This document shows positions 23,941 to 31,827 of a stretch of DNA of 37,235 nt, piece after piece. The position numbers and the translations under genes were made by a program. The notes beneath the pieces were generated by a model. It worked only from the letters and a program-made list of their open reading frames with translations, was not told the DNA's origin and searched no databases. Origin of the DNA: Oscillospiraceae bacterium (lineage in GTDB: Bacteria > Bacillota > Clostridia > Oscillospirales > Ruminococcaceae); assembly GCA_016291435.1 (NCBI GenBank), contig JAEEXH010000021.1:1-37235 (forward strand), given 5' to 3'. How positions within the stretch are numbered: position 1 is the stretch's first letter; each line of letters begins with the position of its first letter.

Positions 23941-25293
23941 ATGGAATTGAAGAATGCGTATCTGAAGTCCGTCTATGAGCAGGTTGTCAAGCGCAACCCG
24001 AACGAGCCGGAATTCCTCCAGACCGTCGCAGAGGTGCTCTCCACCATCGAGCCGGTCATCGAGCAGAGACCTGACCTCGTTGAGGCGGGCGTCATTGAGC
24101 GCCTGGTCGAGCCGGAGCGTCAGATCATCTTCCGTGTGCCGTGGGTCGATGACAACGGCAAGGTGCAGGTCAACCGCGGCTACCGTGTGCAGTTCAACTC
24201 TGCAATCGGTCCGTACAAGGGCGGCCTCCGTTTCCAGAGCAATGTTTACATCGGCATCATCAAGTTCCTCGGCTTCGAGCAGATCTTCAAGAACTCCCTG
24301 ACCTCCCTCCCGATGGGCGGCGGCAAGGGCGGTTCCGACTTCGATCCGGCTGGCAAGTCTGATGCAGAAGTCATGCGTTTCTGCCAGAGCTTCATGACTG
24401 AGCTCTTCCGTCACATCGGCCCGAACCTCGACGTTCCGGCTGGCGACATGGGCGTCGGCGGCAGAGAGATCGGCTACCTGTTCGGTCAGTACAAGAGACT
24501 GAAGAACGAGTTCTCCGGCGTTCTCACCGGCAAGAACATGGAGTTCGGCGGCTCCCTGATCCGTCCTGAGGCAACCGGTTACGGTGCTGTCTACTATGTT
24601 GAGAATATGCTCGACTACTTCAAGGATTCCATCAAGGGCAAGACCATCGCGATCTCCGGCTTCGGCAATGTTGCTTGGGGTACTGCGAAGAAGGCAGCTG
24701 AGCTCGGTGCAAAGGTTGTCACCCTGTCCGGCCCGGACGGCTATGTCTACGATCCGGACGGCGTCATCACCGAGGAGAAGATCAACTTCATGCTCGAGAT
24801 GAGAGCAACTGATCCGATGCATGTCAAGCCGTATGCTGACAAGTTCGGCTGCGAGTTCTTCCCGGGCGAGAAGCCGTGGGGCAGAAAGGTCGACATCATC
24901 ATGCCGTGCGCACGTCAGAACGAGGTGCTCGAGGAGGATGCGAAGAAGATCATCGCAAACGGCATCAAGTACTATGTTGAGGTCTCCAACATGCCGACCA
25001 CCAACGAGGCAATCGCAATGCTGAAGGAAGCAGGCATCATCGTTGCGCCTTCCAAGGCTGTCAACGCAGGCGGCGTTTCCGTCTCCGGTCTTGAGATGTC
25101 TCAGAACTCCATGCGTTACAACTGGACCGCAGAAGAGGTCGATCAGAAGCTGAAGACCATCATGGCAAACATCTTCAATGCAAGCATCGAGGCTGCAAAC
25201 AAGTACGGTCTCGGCGATGACCTCGTTGCAGGTGCAAACATCGCAGGCTTCCTGAAGGTTGCTGAGGCAATGAAGGCACAGGGCTGCGTGTAA
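23941..25293 (+). CDS. gdhA: Glutamate dehydrogenase, NADP-type
   Basis: A 450-residue enzyme making glutamate from 2-oxoglutarate and ammonia. Motifs: GPYKGGLRF, LPMGGGKGGSDFDP with the catalytic lysine, VPAGDMGVGGREIGYLFGQYK, and the Rossmann motif SGFGNVAWGTA. Length and sequence fit the hexameric anabolic NADPH class. TAAGGAG lies 9 bases before ATG23941; in-frame starts upstream begin at the -10 region. Codon use is strongly biased (ATC, AAC, GTC/GTT, AAG, GAG), typical of a highly expressed gene, in keeping with ammonia being the main nitrogen source of ruminal and gut cellulolytic bacteria. Confidence 0.96.
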   Translation: MELKNAYLKSVYEQVVKRNPNEPEFLQTVAEVLSTIEPVIEQRPDLVEAGVIERLVEPERQIIFRVPWVDDNGKVQVNRGYRVQFNSAIGPYKGGLRFQSNVYIGIIKFLGFEQIFKNSLTSLPMGGGKGGSDFDPAGKSDAEVMRFCQSFMTELFRHIGPNLDVPAGDMGVGGREIGYLFGQYKRLKNEFSGVLTGKNMEFGGSLIRPEATGYGAVYYVENMLDYFKDSIKGKTIAISGFGNVAWGTAKKAAELGAKVVTLSGPDGYVYDPDGVITEEKINFMLEMRATDPMHVKPYADKFGCEFFPGEKPWGRKVDIIMPCARQNEVLEEDAKKIIANGIKYYVEVSNMPTTNEAIAMLKEAGIIVAPSKAVNAGGVSVSGLEMSQNSMRYNWTAEEVDQKLKTIMANIFNASIEAANKYGLGDDLVAGANIAGFLKVAEAMKAQGCV

Positions 25294-25321
25294 TCTCAGC
25301 TCAGGTTTAATCGTGCAAAGC

Positions 25322-25358
25322 AAAGACCCGATCGGTGATCCGACCGGGTCTTTCTGTA
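25322..25358 (+). terminator. Terminator of gdhA
   Basis: AAAGACCCG (25322-25330) pairs with CGGGTCTTT (25345-25353), with an inner TCGG/CCGA helix after one mismatch, followed by CTGTAT. Confidence 0.8.
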
Positions 25359-25372
25359 TCTGCGGGCATGGA

Positions 25373-25407
25373 AAACGGCTCGGATCATCGTCTGATCCGA
25401 GCCGTTT
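25373..25407. terminator. Bidirectional terminator of the SGNH/MBOAT unit
   Basis: A 15-bp perfect stem, AAACGGCTCGGATCA (25373-25387) with TGATCCGAGCCGTTT (25393-25407), with TTTTCC beyond it on the minus strand and TTTCTGTTATTT on the plus strand. It lies 3 bases from the SGNH stop codon and backs up the gdhA terminator. Confidence 0.88.
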
Positions 25408-25410
25408 CTG

Positions 25411-26376
25411 TTATTTCACGATTGCATTTGCCATGAGGAATTCATCCCATGTCTGATAGTATTTCGCGAGCGGGTGTGTGCCGTCATGCGTATATTCCGC
25501 ACCGAGCGCACCGCTTGCATCATCAAACACAGGGTTGACATCAAGGTAGAAGACAGATTTTCCGTCTGCATAGGATGCGGTTGCCTCATTGAAGCTGTTG
25601 ATCTGCGTGTTGTTGACCACAGCATCCGTGGAAGAGCGGCTCTGTGCAACATGCAGGTTTGCTTCGATAAAGAGGATCGCGTCCGGCTGCGCTTTGCGGA
25701 TCTGATCGACGATCTCCTTATATTTTTCAAGCGTTGCTGTGCGGTTGTTGCCGATCTCGTTGATGCCGAGCATGAGATAGATCTTGCCGAACTTGCGTGA
25801 CGCAAGGAGCTGTGCGAAGGAGAGATTCTTGCTGTTTCCGACCTCGCTCTTGGAGGTGTTGACCTTATAGGTGCTGAGACCGACGGTCGCGAAGTATTCC
25901 GCGCCTTCAATCGGTGCATAGTTTGCAAGCCCGACCGTGCGGGAGTCTCCGACAAAGAGCGCGTCATTGAAATAGCCGTCCGGCGCCGGGACAAATCCTG
26001 CCTGCGTCAGTCCGTTTGCCTGAGGCGCGGTGGTTGTCTCGGCTGTTGTTGTCGTTGTCGCAGCCGTTGTTGTTTCCGCGGCAGGCGTCGCCGCAGTTGT
26101 CTGATCCGTATTCAGCGGGACGGTCGTATCTCCGGGAATCAGCGCACCGGGTGCAGTGGTTGTATCTGGGACGAGGTAAGGCTCTGATGCGGTTGTAGTA
26201 GTCGTTTCGCCCGGCAGCTCCGCAACAGAATCGCTGACCGGGGGGATATCCTGCGGGGGATCGTCCTTTGCGACCGCATTGTTCCAGATAAATTTTTTAC
26301 CGCTCCAGAGGAAAATAATGCAGAGCACGATCGCGATGACCGAATTCCGGACCTGTCTCTGTTCTTCAGCAGTCAT
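25411..26376 (-). CDS. Membrane-anchored SGNH/GDSL hydrolase
   Basis: A 321-residue protein: an N-terminal membrane helix (about 12-27), a long Thr/Pro/Ala-rich linker (about 40-122) and a C-terminal SGNH domain (about 137-321). Block I is FVGDSRTVGL with S145, block III GINEIGN with N206, block V HDGTHP with D298 and H301, so the triad is complete. It is an extracellular O-acyl esterase or acyltransferase. It is directly downstream of an MBOAT gene; such pairs acylate surface polysaccharides, as in AlgI/AlgJ or DltB/DltD-like systems. ATG26376 is preferred to ATG26385 because AAGGTG is 10 bases upstream. Confidence 0.87.
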   Translation of the reverse strand: MTAEEQRQVRNSVIAIVLCIIFLWSGKKFIWNNAVAKDDPPQDIPPVSDSVAELPGETTTTTASEPYLVPDTTTAPGALIPGDTTVPLNTDQTTAATPAAETTTAATTTTTAETTTAPQANGLTQAGFVPAPDGYFNDALFVGDSRTVGLANYAPIEGAEYFATVGLSTYKVNTSKSEVGNSKNLSFAQLLASRKFGKIYLMLGINEIGNNRTATLEKYKEIVDQIRKAQPDAILFIEANLHVAQSRSSTDAVVNNTQINSFNEATASYADGKSVFYLDVNPVFDDASGALGAEYTHDGTHPLAKYYQTWDEFLMANAIVK

Positions 26377-26392
26377 ATTTGTCATTCACCTT

Positions 26393-27796
26393 TCAGAATT
26401 GGAAATACATAAACGGATTGTTCATGCCCTTGTAGAGGCAGTAGCATGATCCGCCGAGGATGGCGAGCATCAGAGCTGCTGTCACATAGGGCGCATAAGG
26501 GTGCTTCGATCTGCGCAGCATTCTGTAGAGATTCTGCGGAGCGGCCGTGCAGAAGAGCAGCCCGAGGATCAGAAATTTTCCGTAAGAGTGGAAATAGTTG
26601 ACATAGTCATTTTTCATGAGCACCTCACCGCCGATGCCGAAGAGCCGTCCGATGAAGATGCCGACCTGTTTGAGATCGGTGATCGCAAAGAGCGCCCACG
26701 AAACAGGAATCCAGAAGATCATGTAGAGATGTGCGATGCCTTTATGTGCACTGAGCCATTTCCCGAGACCTGCTTTTTCGACGGCGAGCAGGCAGAAGAG
26801 GAGCATGCCCCAGAGGATGAAATTCCAGTCTGCGCCGTGCCAGAAGCCGGTCAGCGTCCAGACAACGAACATGTTGAAATACATTCTCTGCTTGCTGCAA
26901 CGATTGCCGCCGAGCGGGATATAGACATATTCACGGAACCAGCCGCCGAGGGTCATGTGCCATCTGCGCCAGAATTCCGTCATCGAAGTCGAGAGATACG
27001 GGTGATTGAAGTTCTGCGGGAAATGGAATCCGAGCATGAGACCCATGCCGATTGCCATTTGCGAATAACCTGAGAAATCGAAATAGAGCTGCATGCTGTA
27101 AGCGAAAATGCCCATCCATGCAGCGGGTGTTGAGATAGACTCGTAACCGACCGCTGCCAGATCGTTCCAGAGATAGCTGAGCATGTTTGCGAGCATGACC
27201 TTGCGGCCGAGACCGATGATAAAGAGAAACAGACCGTCTACAAATTCCTTCTTCCGCACTCTGCGGTCATGCAGCTCCTTTTGCACATCGGAGAACCGCA
27301 CGATCGGACCTGCGATGAGCTGCGGAAACATAAGGATATATGTGCCGAGGTCGATGAGGCTGTATTCGGCGCGGACCGTGCCGCGGTAAACATCAATCAG
27401 ATAGGAGGCAATCTGGAATGTAAAGAAGCTGATGCCGAGCGGCAGCACAAGATGTGTCAGCGGGAGATTGACAAGCGGCAGATGATTCAGATTCTTGATG
27501 AAGAAATCCGTGTATTTGAACACAAACAAACAGCCGAAATCCCATATGAGACCGATCATGAGCCATAGCTTCTTCTGCGGGCGCTTTTGCTCCATGAGCA
27601 AGCCGAGCACCCAGTTCACGACAACGGAAATGAGAATCAGATAGAGATGAAACGGCGTCTGCATCGCGCCGTAGGCATAGAATACGATGCTGAAAAAGAG
27701 CAGAACGAGATTACGTTCTTTTTTGCGGGCAAGTGCATATACGATGAGGCAGAACGGCAGAAACCAGAATAAGAAGTGAAAGCTGCTGAATACCAC
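26393..27796 (-). CDS. MBOAT-family membrane O-acyltransferase (AlgI-like)
   Basis: A 467-residue polytopic membrane protein with about ten helices. MBOAT signatures: FDFSGYSQMAIG, NHPYLSTSMTEFWRRWHMTLGGWFR-type core (residues spread over about 268-293), YIPLGGNR and FWHGADWNF with the conserved histidine. These enzymes pass acyl groups across the membrane to polysaccharides. The start codon is GTG at 27796, with AAGGAGG 8 bases before it. It lies 23 bases after the CDF gene and 16 bases before the SGNH gene, which is the likely acyl-transfer partner. Confidence 0.92.
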   Translation of the reverse strand: MVFSSFHFLFWFLPFCLIVYALARKKERNLVLLFFSIVFYAYGAMQTPFHLYLILISVVVNWVLGLLMEQKRPQKKLWLMIGLIWDFGCLFVFKYTDFFIKNLNHLPLVNLPLTHLVLPLGISFFTFQIASYLIDVYRGTVRAEYSLIDLGTYILMFPQLIAGPIVRFSDVQKELHDRRVRKKEFVDGLFLFIIGLGRKVMLANMLSYLWNDLAAVGYESISTPAAWMGIFAYSMQLYFDFSGYSQMAIGMGLMLGFHFPQNFNHPYLSTSMTEFWRRWHMTLGGWFREYVYIPLGGNRCSKQRMYFNMFVVWTLTGFWHGADWNFILWGMLLFCLLAVEKAGLGKWLSAHKGIAHLYMIFWIPVSWALFAITDLKQVGIFIGRLFGIGGEVLMKNDYVNYFHSYGKFLILGLLFCTAAPQNLYRMLRRSKHPYAPYVTAALMLAILGGSCYCLYKGMNNPFMYFQF

Positions 27797-27819
27797 CTGA
27801 TACGCCTCCTTGTGCTTTT

Positions 27820-28950
27820 TTATTCGTCTTGGCTTTCGCTGAAATCGCGGTCAACATTGATGTGGAACTGGTAGTCGGGGAATTCCGCGGAGAGCCGTTC
27901 GCGCAGGGCGTTTACGGTGCTCGCGGGATCCTGCTCTTCAAATGACAGGATGATGTCGAAGGAAACTGCCTTTGTGCCGGTATCGGCATAGAAGCCGTGC
28001 ATCTGCATGATCTGCGGATACTCCTCGGTAAGCGTCTTTGCAGCCTGCTTGATCGCCTTTGCGGATTCATCGCTGGTGTTTTCTGCATAGACGCCGACGG
28101 TGAGGATGACGCCGAATTCCATATAGATCTGCGGGACGATGCGTCTTGTCAGTGCATCCATCTCGCGGACAGTCATATTGTCGTCAAGCTCGACATGCAC
28201 CGAGCCGAACCATTCCTCGGGGCCGTAGCTGTGGAGAATGAGGTCATAGGCACCGTGAATCTCCGGGTAGGCGTTCAGCCGCTCCTTGATGTTGTTGGTG
28301 AGCTCGCTTTCTGCGCGGGAGCCGATGATGTGATCGACCGTTTCGCGCAGCAGCTCGATGCCCGCCTTGATGATGAACACTGAAATCAGTGCACCGAGGA
28401 TGCCTTCGAGCTTCCAGCCGAGTGTGAGATTCAGCACAGCGCCGATCAGCGCGGAAAAGGAGATGACGGAATCCATGAGGGCATCTTCGCCGGATGCCGT
28501 AAGCGATCCCGAATGCAGCTCTTTGCCCTTTTTCTTGAAATACTGCCCGAGCAGCAGCTTTGCTCCGATGGAAGCGATCAGAACGATCAGCGTGACGGCG
28601 GAATAATTTGTCTCCTCCGGGTGCAGAATCTTATCGACGGATTCTCTGAGCGAGGTGATACCCGCGAGCAGCACGATGATAGAGATGATTGACGCGGTGA
28701 TATATTCGATTCTGCCGTGCCCGTAAGGATGCTTGCGGTCCGCGGCTTTTCCTGCGAGCTTCGTGCCGATGATTGTGATGACCGATGACATGGCATCGCT
28801 CAGGTTGTTGACGGCATCAAGCACAACGGAAATAGAATTTGCGACCAGACCTGCCGCTGCCTTGAAGGCGGAAAGCAGCAGATTCGCGAAAATGCCCCGC
28901 CAGCTGACCTTTACAATCTCGTCGGTTCTGGGCGAACGTTTTGCAGCCAT
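27820..28950 (-). CDS. Cation diffusion facilitator (CDF) metal efflux protein
   Basis: A 376-residue transporter. Six membrane helices (about 15-200) contain LDAVNNLSDAMSS (first metal-site helix, N where many have H), RKHPYGHGRIEY, and GEDALMDS; a cytoplasmic C-terminal domain (about 205-285) has HSYGPEEWFGSVHVELD, followed by an extra alpha/beta extension to the end. Substrate is a divalent metal such as Mn, Fe or Zn; not decided by the sequence. The start at 28950 follows AGGTG; a start at 28980 would fall at the transcription start. First gene of a likely three-gene unit. Confidence 0.92.
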   Translation of the reverse strand: MAAKRSPRTDEIVKVSWRGIFANLLLSAFKAAAGLVANSISVVLDAVNNLSDAMSSVITIIGTKLAGKAADRKHPYGHGRIEYITASIISIIVLLAGITSLRESVDKILHPEETNYSAVTLIVLIASIGAKLLLGQYFKKKGKELHSGSLTASGEDALMDSVISFSALIGAVLNLTLGWKLEGILGALISVFIIKAGIELLRETVDHIIGSRAESELTNNIKERLNAYPEIHGAYDLILHSYGPEEWFGSVHVELDDNMTVREMDALTRRIVPQIYMEFGVILTVGVYAENTSDESAKAIKQAAKTLTEEYPQIMQMHGFYADTGTKAVSFDIILSFEEQDPASTVNALRERLSAEFPDYQFHINVDRDFSESQDE

Positions 28951-28985
28951 TAAAAACACCTGCTTTCGCTGATTTACCATTTCAC

Positions 28986-29014
28986 ATTATAACACGGTTT
29001 ATGAGAAATGTCAA
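28986..29014 (-). promoter_or_regulatory. Sigma-A promoter of the CDF-MBOAT-SGNH unit
   Basis: Minus strand: TTGACA (29014-29009), 17 bases, TATAAT (28991-28986), a full consensus match. No further promoter or terminator is seen in the two short gaps downstream. Confidence 0.9.
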
Positions 29015-29092
29015 AGGATACGCAGCATTTCCGTAATCTTTGCCAAAAATTCCGTATCTGCGTGTTTGTTTTTCAAGCTGGCAGCAAGACGG

Positions 29093-29121
29093 TTGACAAT
29101 CCCCGGAAATCATGGTATACT
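29093..29121 (+). promoter_or_regulatory. Sigma-A promoter of the small membrane protein gene
   Basis: TTGACA (29093-29098), 17 bases, TATACT (29116-29121), 30 bases before the ATG. Confidence 0.87.
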
Positions 29122-29151
29122 ATATGATATAACGAAAGTGAGGGATGCAGT

Positions 29152-29403
29152 ATGGGGTTTCAGCTTCCGCAGATTCCGCATCAGGACGGGCTGCAAAAGT
29201 TCTTTGCGTGGGTGCAGATGCTCTTGTTTCTGGGGCTGCTGATTGCACTGATCTATGCGGTTTTCCGTCTGACGGCAAACTGGTTTCTGCGCATTCTCGG
29301 TATTCTTGCCGCATATGCGGTCACGGCGCTGTTCACATATCTTGTGCTGCGCCCGCTCTGCATGTATATCGAAGCGTGGATCCGCCGCAGGAAAAGCAGA
29401 TAA
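29152..29403 (+). CDS. Small membrane protein of unknown function
   Basis: An 83-residue protein with two hydrophobic helices (about 20-40 and 47-68) joined by a short turn, and a basic tail IRRRKSR. It has its own strong promoter and the ribosome site GAGGGA before ATG29152, which makes it a real gene despite its size. No family is recognised. It forms a single-gene unit bounded by a 17-bp hairpin. Confidence 0.8.
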   Translation: MGFQLPQIPHQDGLQKFFAWVQMLLFLGLLIALIYAVFRLTANWFLRILGILAAYAVTALFTYLVLRPLCMYIEAWIRRRKSR

Positions 29404-29405
29404 AA

Positions 29406-29448
29406 AACGCAGACCGTTCCCGGGGTTATGGCGGGAACGGTCTGCGTT
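29406..29448. terminator. Strong 17-bp hairpin after the small membrane gene
   Basis: A 17-bp perfect stem, AACGCAGACCGTTCCCG (29406-29422) with its complement at 29432-29448. The T-run lies on the minus-strand side (TTTTTTA), while the plus side has only ATTCAG, although the neighbouring gene is on the plus strand. It can act in both directions. Confidence 0.75.
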
Positions 29449-29605
29449 ATTCAGAGGAAAGGTTTGAAGAATGGTAATTCACATCTTGCCTTTATTATAC
29501 AGTGCGATTATTAAAATAACCTGAATAATACCTTTGTTTCGTGTGAAATCCATGTTAAATTTATCGGCAGCGTGCATCCGGCGCATACCTGCGGGGCTTG
29601 CAGCA

Positions 29606-29634
29606 TTGACATTCGACCTGTTTTGTGGTATGAT
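29606..29634 (+). promoter_or_regulatory. Sigma-A promoter of the phosphatase-trkA-trkH-patatin unit
   Basis: TTGACA (29606-29611), 17 bases, TATGAT (29629-29634), 46 bases before the ATG. Confidence 0.85.
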
Positions 29635-29680
29635 ATAGAATGATTTGAAACATGCTGTCTGAGATTACAGAGGAGTCGAT

Positions 29681-30409
29681 ATGAAGCTGATCATTGTCCG
29701 GCACGGCGACCCTGACTATGTGCACGATACGCTGACAGAACGCGGAAAGCTGGAAGCGAAGCTCGCCGCAGACCGTCTTGCAGCGCATGATTTTGCTGCG
29801 ATTTATGTTTCGCCGCTCGGGCGCGCACAGGATACCGCCCGATTTACGCTTGACCGCCTTAAGCGCACAGCGGAGACGCTGCCGTGGCTGCGGGAATTTG
29901 AAGCCCCGATCCAGCATCCCGATACCGGCGACCGCCGTGTTCCGTGGGACTGGCTCCCGGGCGTCTGGACGGCAGAGCCGCGGTTTTATGATAAGGACAG
30001 ATGGAGCGAGCCCGATGCGATGCAGGCAGGCGGCGTCGGTGCCGAAGCAAAGCGCGTCTTTGAAGGGCTGGATGCCCTGCTCGCAGAGCATGGCTACCGC
30101 CGCGAAAACGGCTGGTACCGTGCAGAGCGGCCGAATACGGATACGCTGCTGTTCTTCTGCCATTTCGGTGTGGAGTGCGTGATGCTCTCGCACCTGATCG
30201 GGGTTTCGCCGATGATCCTCTGGCACGGATTCTGTGCTGCGCCGACTGCCGTGACAGTCGTGACCACGGAGGAACGGCGTGAGGGAATCGCGTCGTTTCG
30301 CATCAATACGTTCGGTGACACGGGGCATCTGTATGCCGCGGGGGAGGAACCTTCCTTTTCAGCACGCTTTTGCGAAATGTATTCACTCGCCGATCAGCGG
30401 CATGACTGA
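29681..30409 (+). CDS. Histidine phosphatase (phosphoglycerate mutase-like) family protein
   Basis: A 242-residue cytoplasmic enzyme. The catalytic RHG motif is IIVRHGDPDY (R7-H8-G9), followed by LTERG and SPLGRAQDTA (second arginine) and FFCHFG with the second catalytic histidine H161. It is more likely a phosphatase than a mutase, since the sequence departs from GpmA; the substrate is unknown. GAGGAG precedes the ATG. It is the first gene of a probable operon with trkA 44 bases downstream. Confidence 0.88.
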   Translation: MKLIIVRHGDPDYVHDTLTERGKLEAKLAADRLAAHDFAAIYVSPLGRAQDTARFTLDRLKRTAETLPWLREFEAPIQHPDTGDRRVPWDWLPGVWTAEPRFYDKDRWSEPDAMQAGGVGAEAKRVFEGLDALLAEHGYRRENGWYRAERPNTDTLLFFCHFGVECVMLSHLIGVSPMILWHGFCAAPTAVTVVTTEERREGIASFRINTFGDTGHLYAAGEEPSFSARFCEMYSLADQRHD

Positions 30410-30453
30410 TTTGCGCCTGATCGTGCGGGATTGCTTTAGGAGGAAACTGTACT

Positions 30454-31806
30454 TTGAATATTATCATCGTGGGGTGCGGGAAAGTCGGCAGAGTGCTGAC
30501 GCAGCAGCTTGTCGAGGGCGGTCATAATGTTACCGTCGTCGATACGATTGCGGACAAGGTAAACACTGTTGCTGAGCGCTATGACATTATGGGCGTCATC
30601 GGAAACGGCGCCACGCACGCAACGCTTCAGGAGGCAGGCATCGACAATGCAGATCTGATGATCGCAGTCACTGGCTCCGATGAGCGCAATCTGCTCTGTT
30701 GCCTGATCGCGAAAAAGGCGGGCTGCCAGACCATTGCGCGTGTCCGAAGCCCGCAGTACAGCGTTGAAGCGCCGTATCTGAAGGATGAGCTCGGTCTTGC
30801 AATGGTCATCAATCCCGAGCAGGCTGCTGCACAGGAGATTGAGCGTGTTCTGCGCTTCCCCTCCGCGATCAAGGTCGATACCTTCGGGCAGGGACGCATC
30901 GAGATGCTGAAATTCCGTCTTCCGGAAGATTCTCCGCTCTGCGGCATGGCAATCCATGAGCTTTCATCAAAGCTGCACTGCGATATTCTGGTCTGTACGG
31001 TCGAGCGCGGTGAGGAAGCCTATATTGCAAAGGGTGATCTCGTCTTTCAGGAGCGCGACGTCATTTCCATCATCGCAGAGCCGAAGGCAGCGTTCACCTT
31101 CTTCCGCAAGATCAACTACAAGGCACAGCCGGTGCATGATGTGCTGATCGCCGGCGGCGGTGATATTTCCGAGTATCTCTGTGAGCTGCTCGAAAAGGAC
31201 GGCATTGCGGTGACGGTTATCGAGAAGGATGCCGTACGCGCGGAATACCTCTCCGAGGTGCTGCAAGGCACGACTGTTGTGCATGAAGACGCGGTCTCGC
31301 AGGATGTGCTCATGCAGGAGAATATCGACAAGCGGGAAGCATTTGTTGCGCTCACGAATTTCGATGAGGAAAATATCCTGCTGTCGCTCTTTGCGAAGTC
31401 TGTCAGCCATGCAAAGATCATCACGAAGATCAACCGTATCGACTTTGACAGCGTGATCGGGAAGCTCGATCTTGACACGATTATCTATCCGAAGAGCGTC
31501 ACGTCTGAGAATATCATCCGCTATGTCCGTGCGATGAAAAAGACGATCGGCACCAATCTCGAAACGCTGTATACGCTGATCAAAGGGAAGGTCGAAGCGG
31601 CTGAGTTCATTGTGAAGAAGCAGTCCGAGCTGACTTCTGCGCCGCTGATGAATCTGAATCTCAGGGAGGGCGTACTGATCGCAGCGATCATCCGAAGGGG
31701 GAAGGTCATTCTTCCCCGCGGCGGAGACAGCATCATGGTCGGCGATTCTGTTGTGGTCGTGTCTGATCTGATCGGTCTGCATGATATGACCGAAATCCTG
31801 CGCTGA
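30454..31806 (+). CDS. trkA: TrkA, double-RCK potassium uptake regulator
   Basis: A 450-residue cytoplasmic NAD(H)-binding gating protein with two RCK units: the first begins NIIIVGCGKVGRVLTQQL with VVDT at the acid position, the second VLIAGGGDISEYLCELL near residue 229 with VIEKD. RCK_C domains follow each. The start codon is TTG at 30454, with TAGGAGGAAA at a good distance; no ATG is suitably placed. It forms a pair with trkH 21 bases downstream and is distinct from the single-RCK KtrA at 9512-10156. Confidence 0.94.
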   Translation: MNIIIVGCGKVGRVLTQQLVEGGHNVTVVDTIADKVNTVAERYDIMGVIGNGATHATLQEAGIDNADLMIAVTGSDERNLLCCLIAKKAGCQTIARVRSPQYSVEAPYLKDELGLAMVINPEQAAAQEIERVLRFPSAIKVDTFGQGRIEMLKFRLPEDSPLCGMAIHELSSKLHCDILVCTVERGEEAYIAKGDLVFQERDVISIIAEPKAAFTFFRKINYKAQPVHDVLIAGGGDISEYLCELLEKDGIAVTVIEKDAVRAEYLSEVLQGTTVVHEDAVSQDVLMQENIDKREAFVALTNFDEENILLSLFAKSVSHAKIITKINRIDFDSVIGKLDLDTIIYPKSVTSENIIRYVRAMKKTIGTNLETLYTLIKGKVEAAEFIVKKQSELTSAPLMNLNLREGVLIAAIIRRGKVILPRGGDSIMVGDSVVVVSDLIGLHDMTEILR

Positions 31807-31827
31807 GCATTTTGTAAGGAATAAAGT

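Noticed and set aside
23917-25323. Open frame of 468 codons antisense to the whole of gdhA
   Set aside because: Explained by the extreme codon bias of gdhA, which avoids stop codons on the other strand; the translation has no domain.
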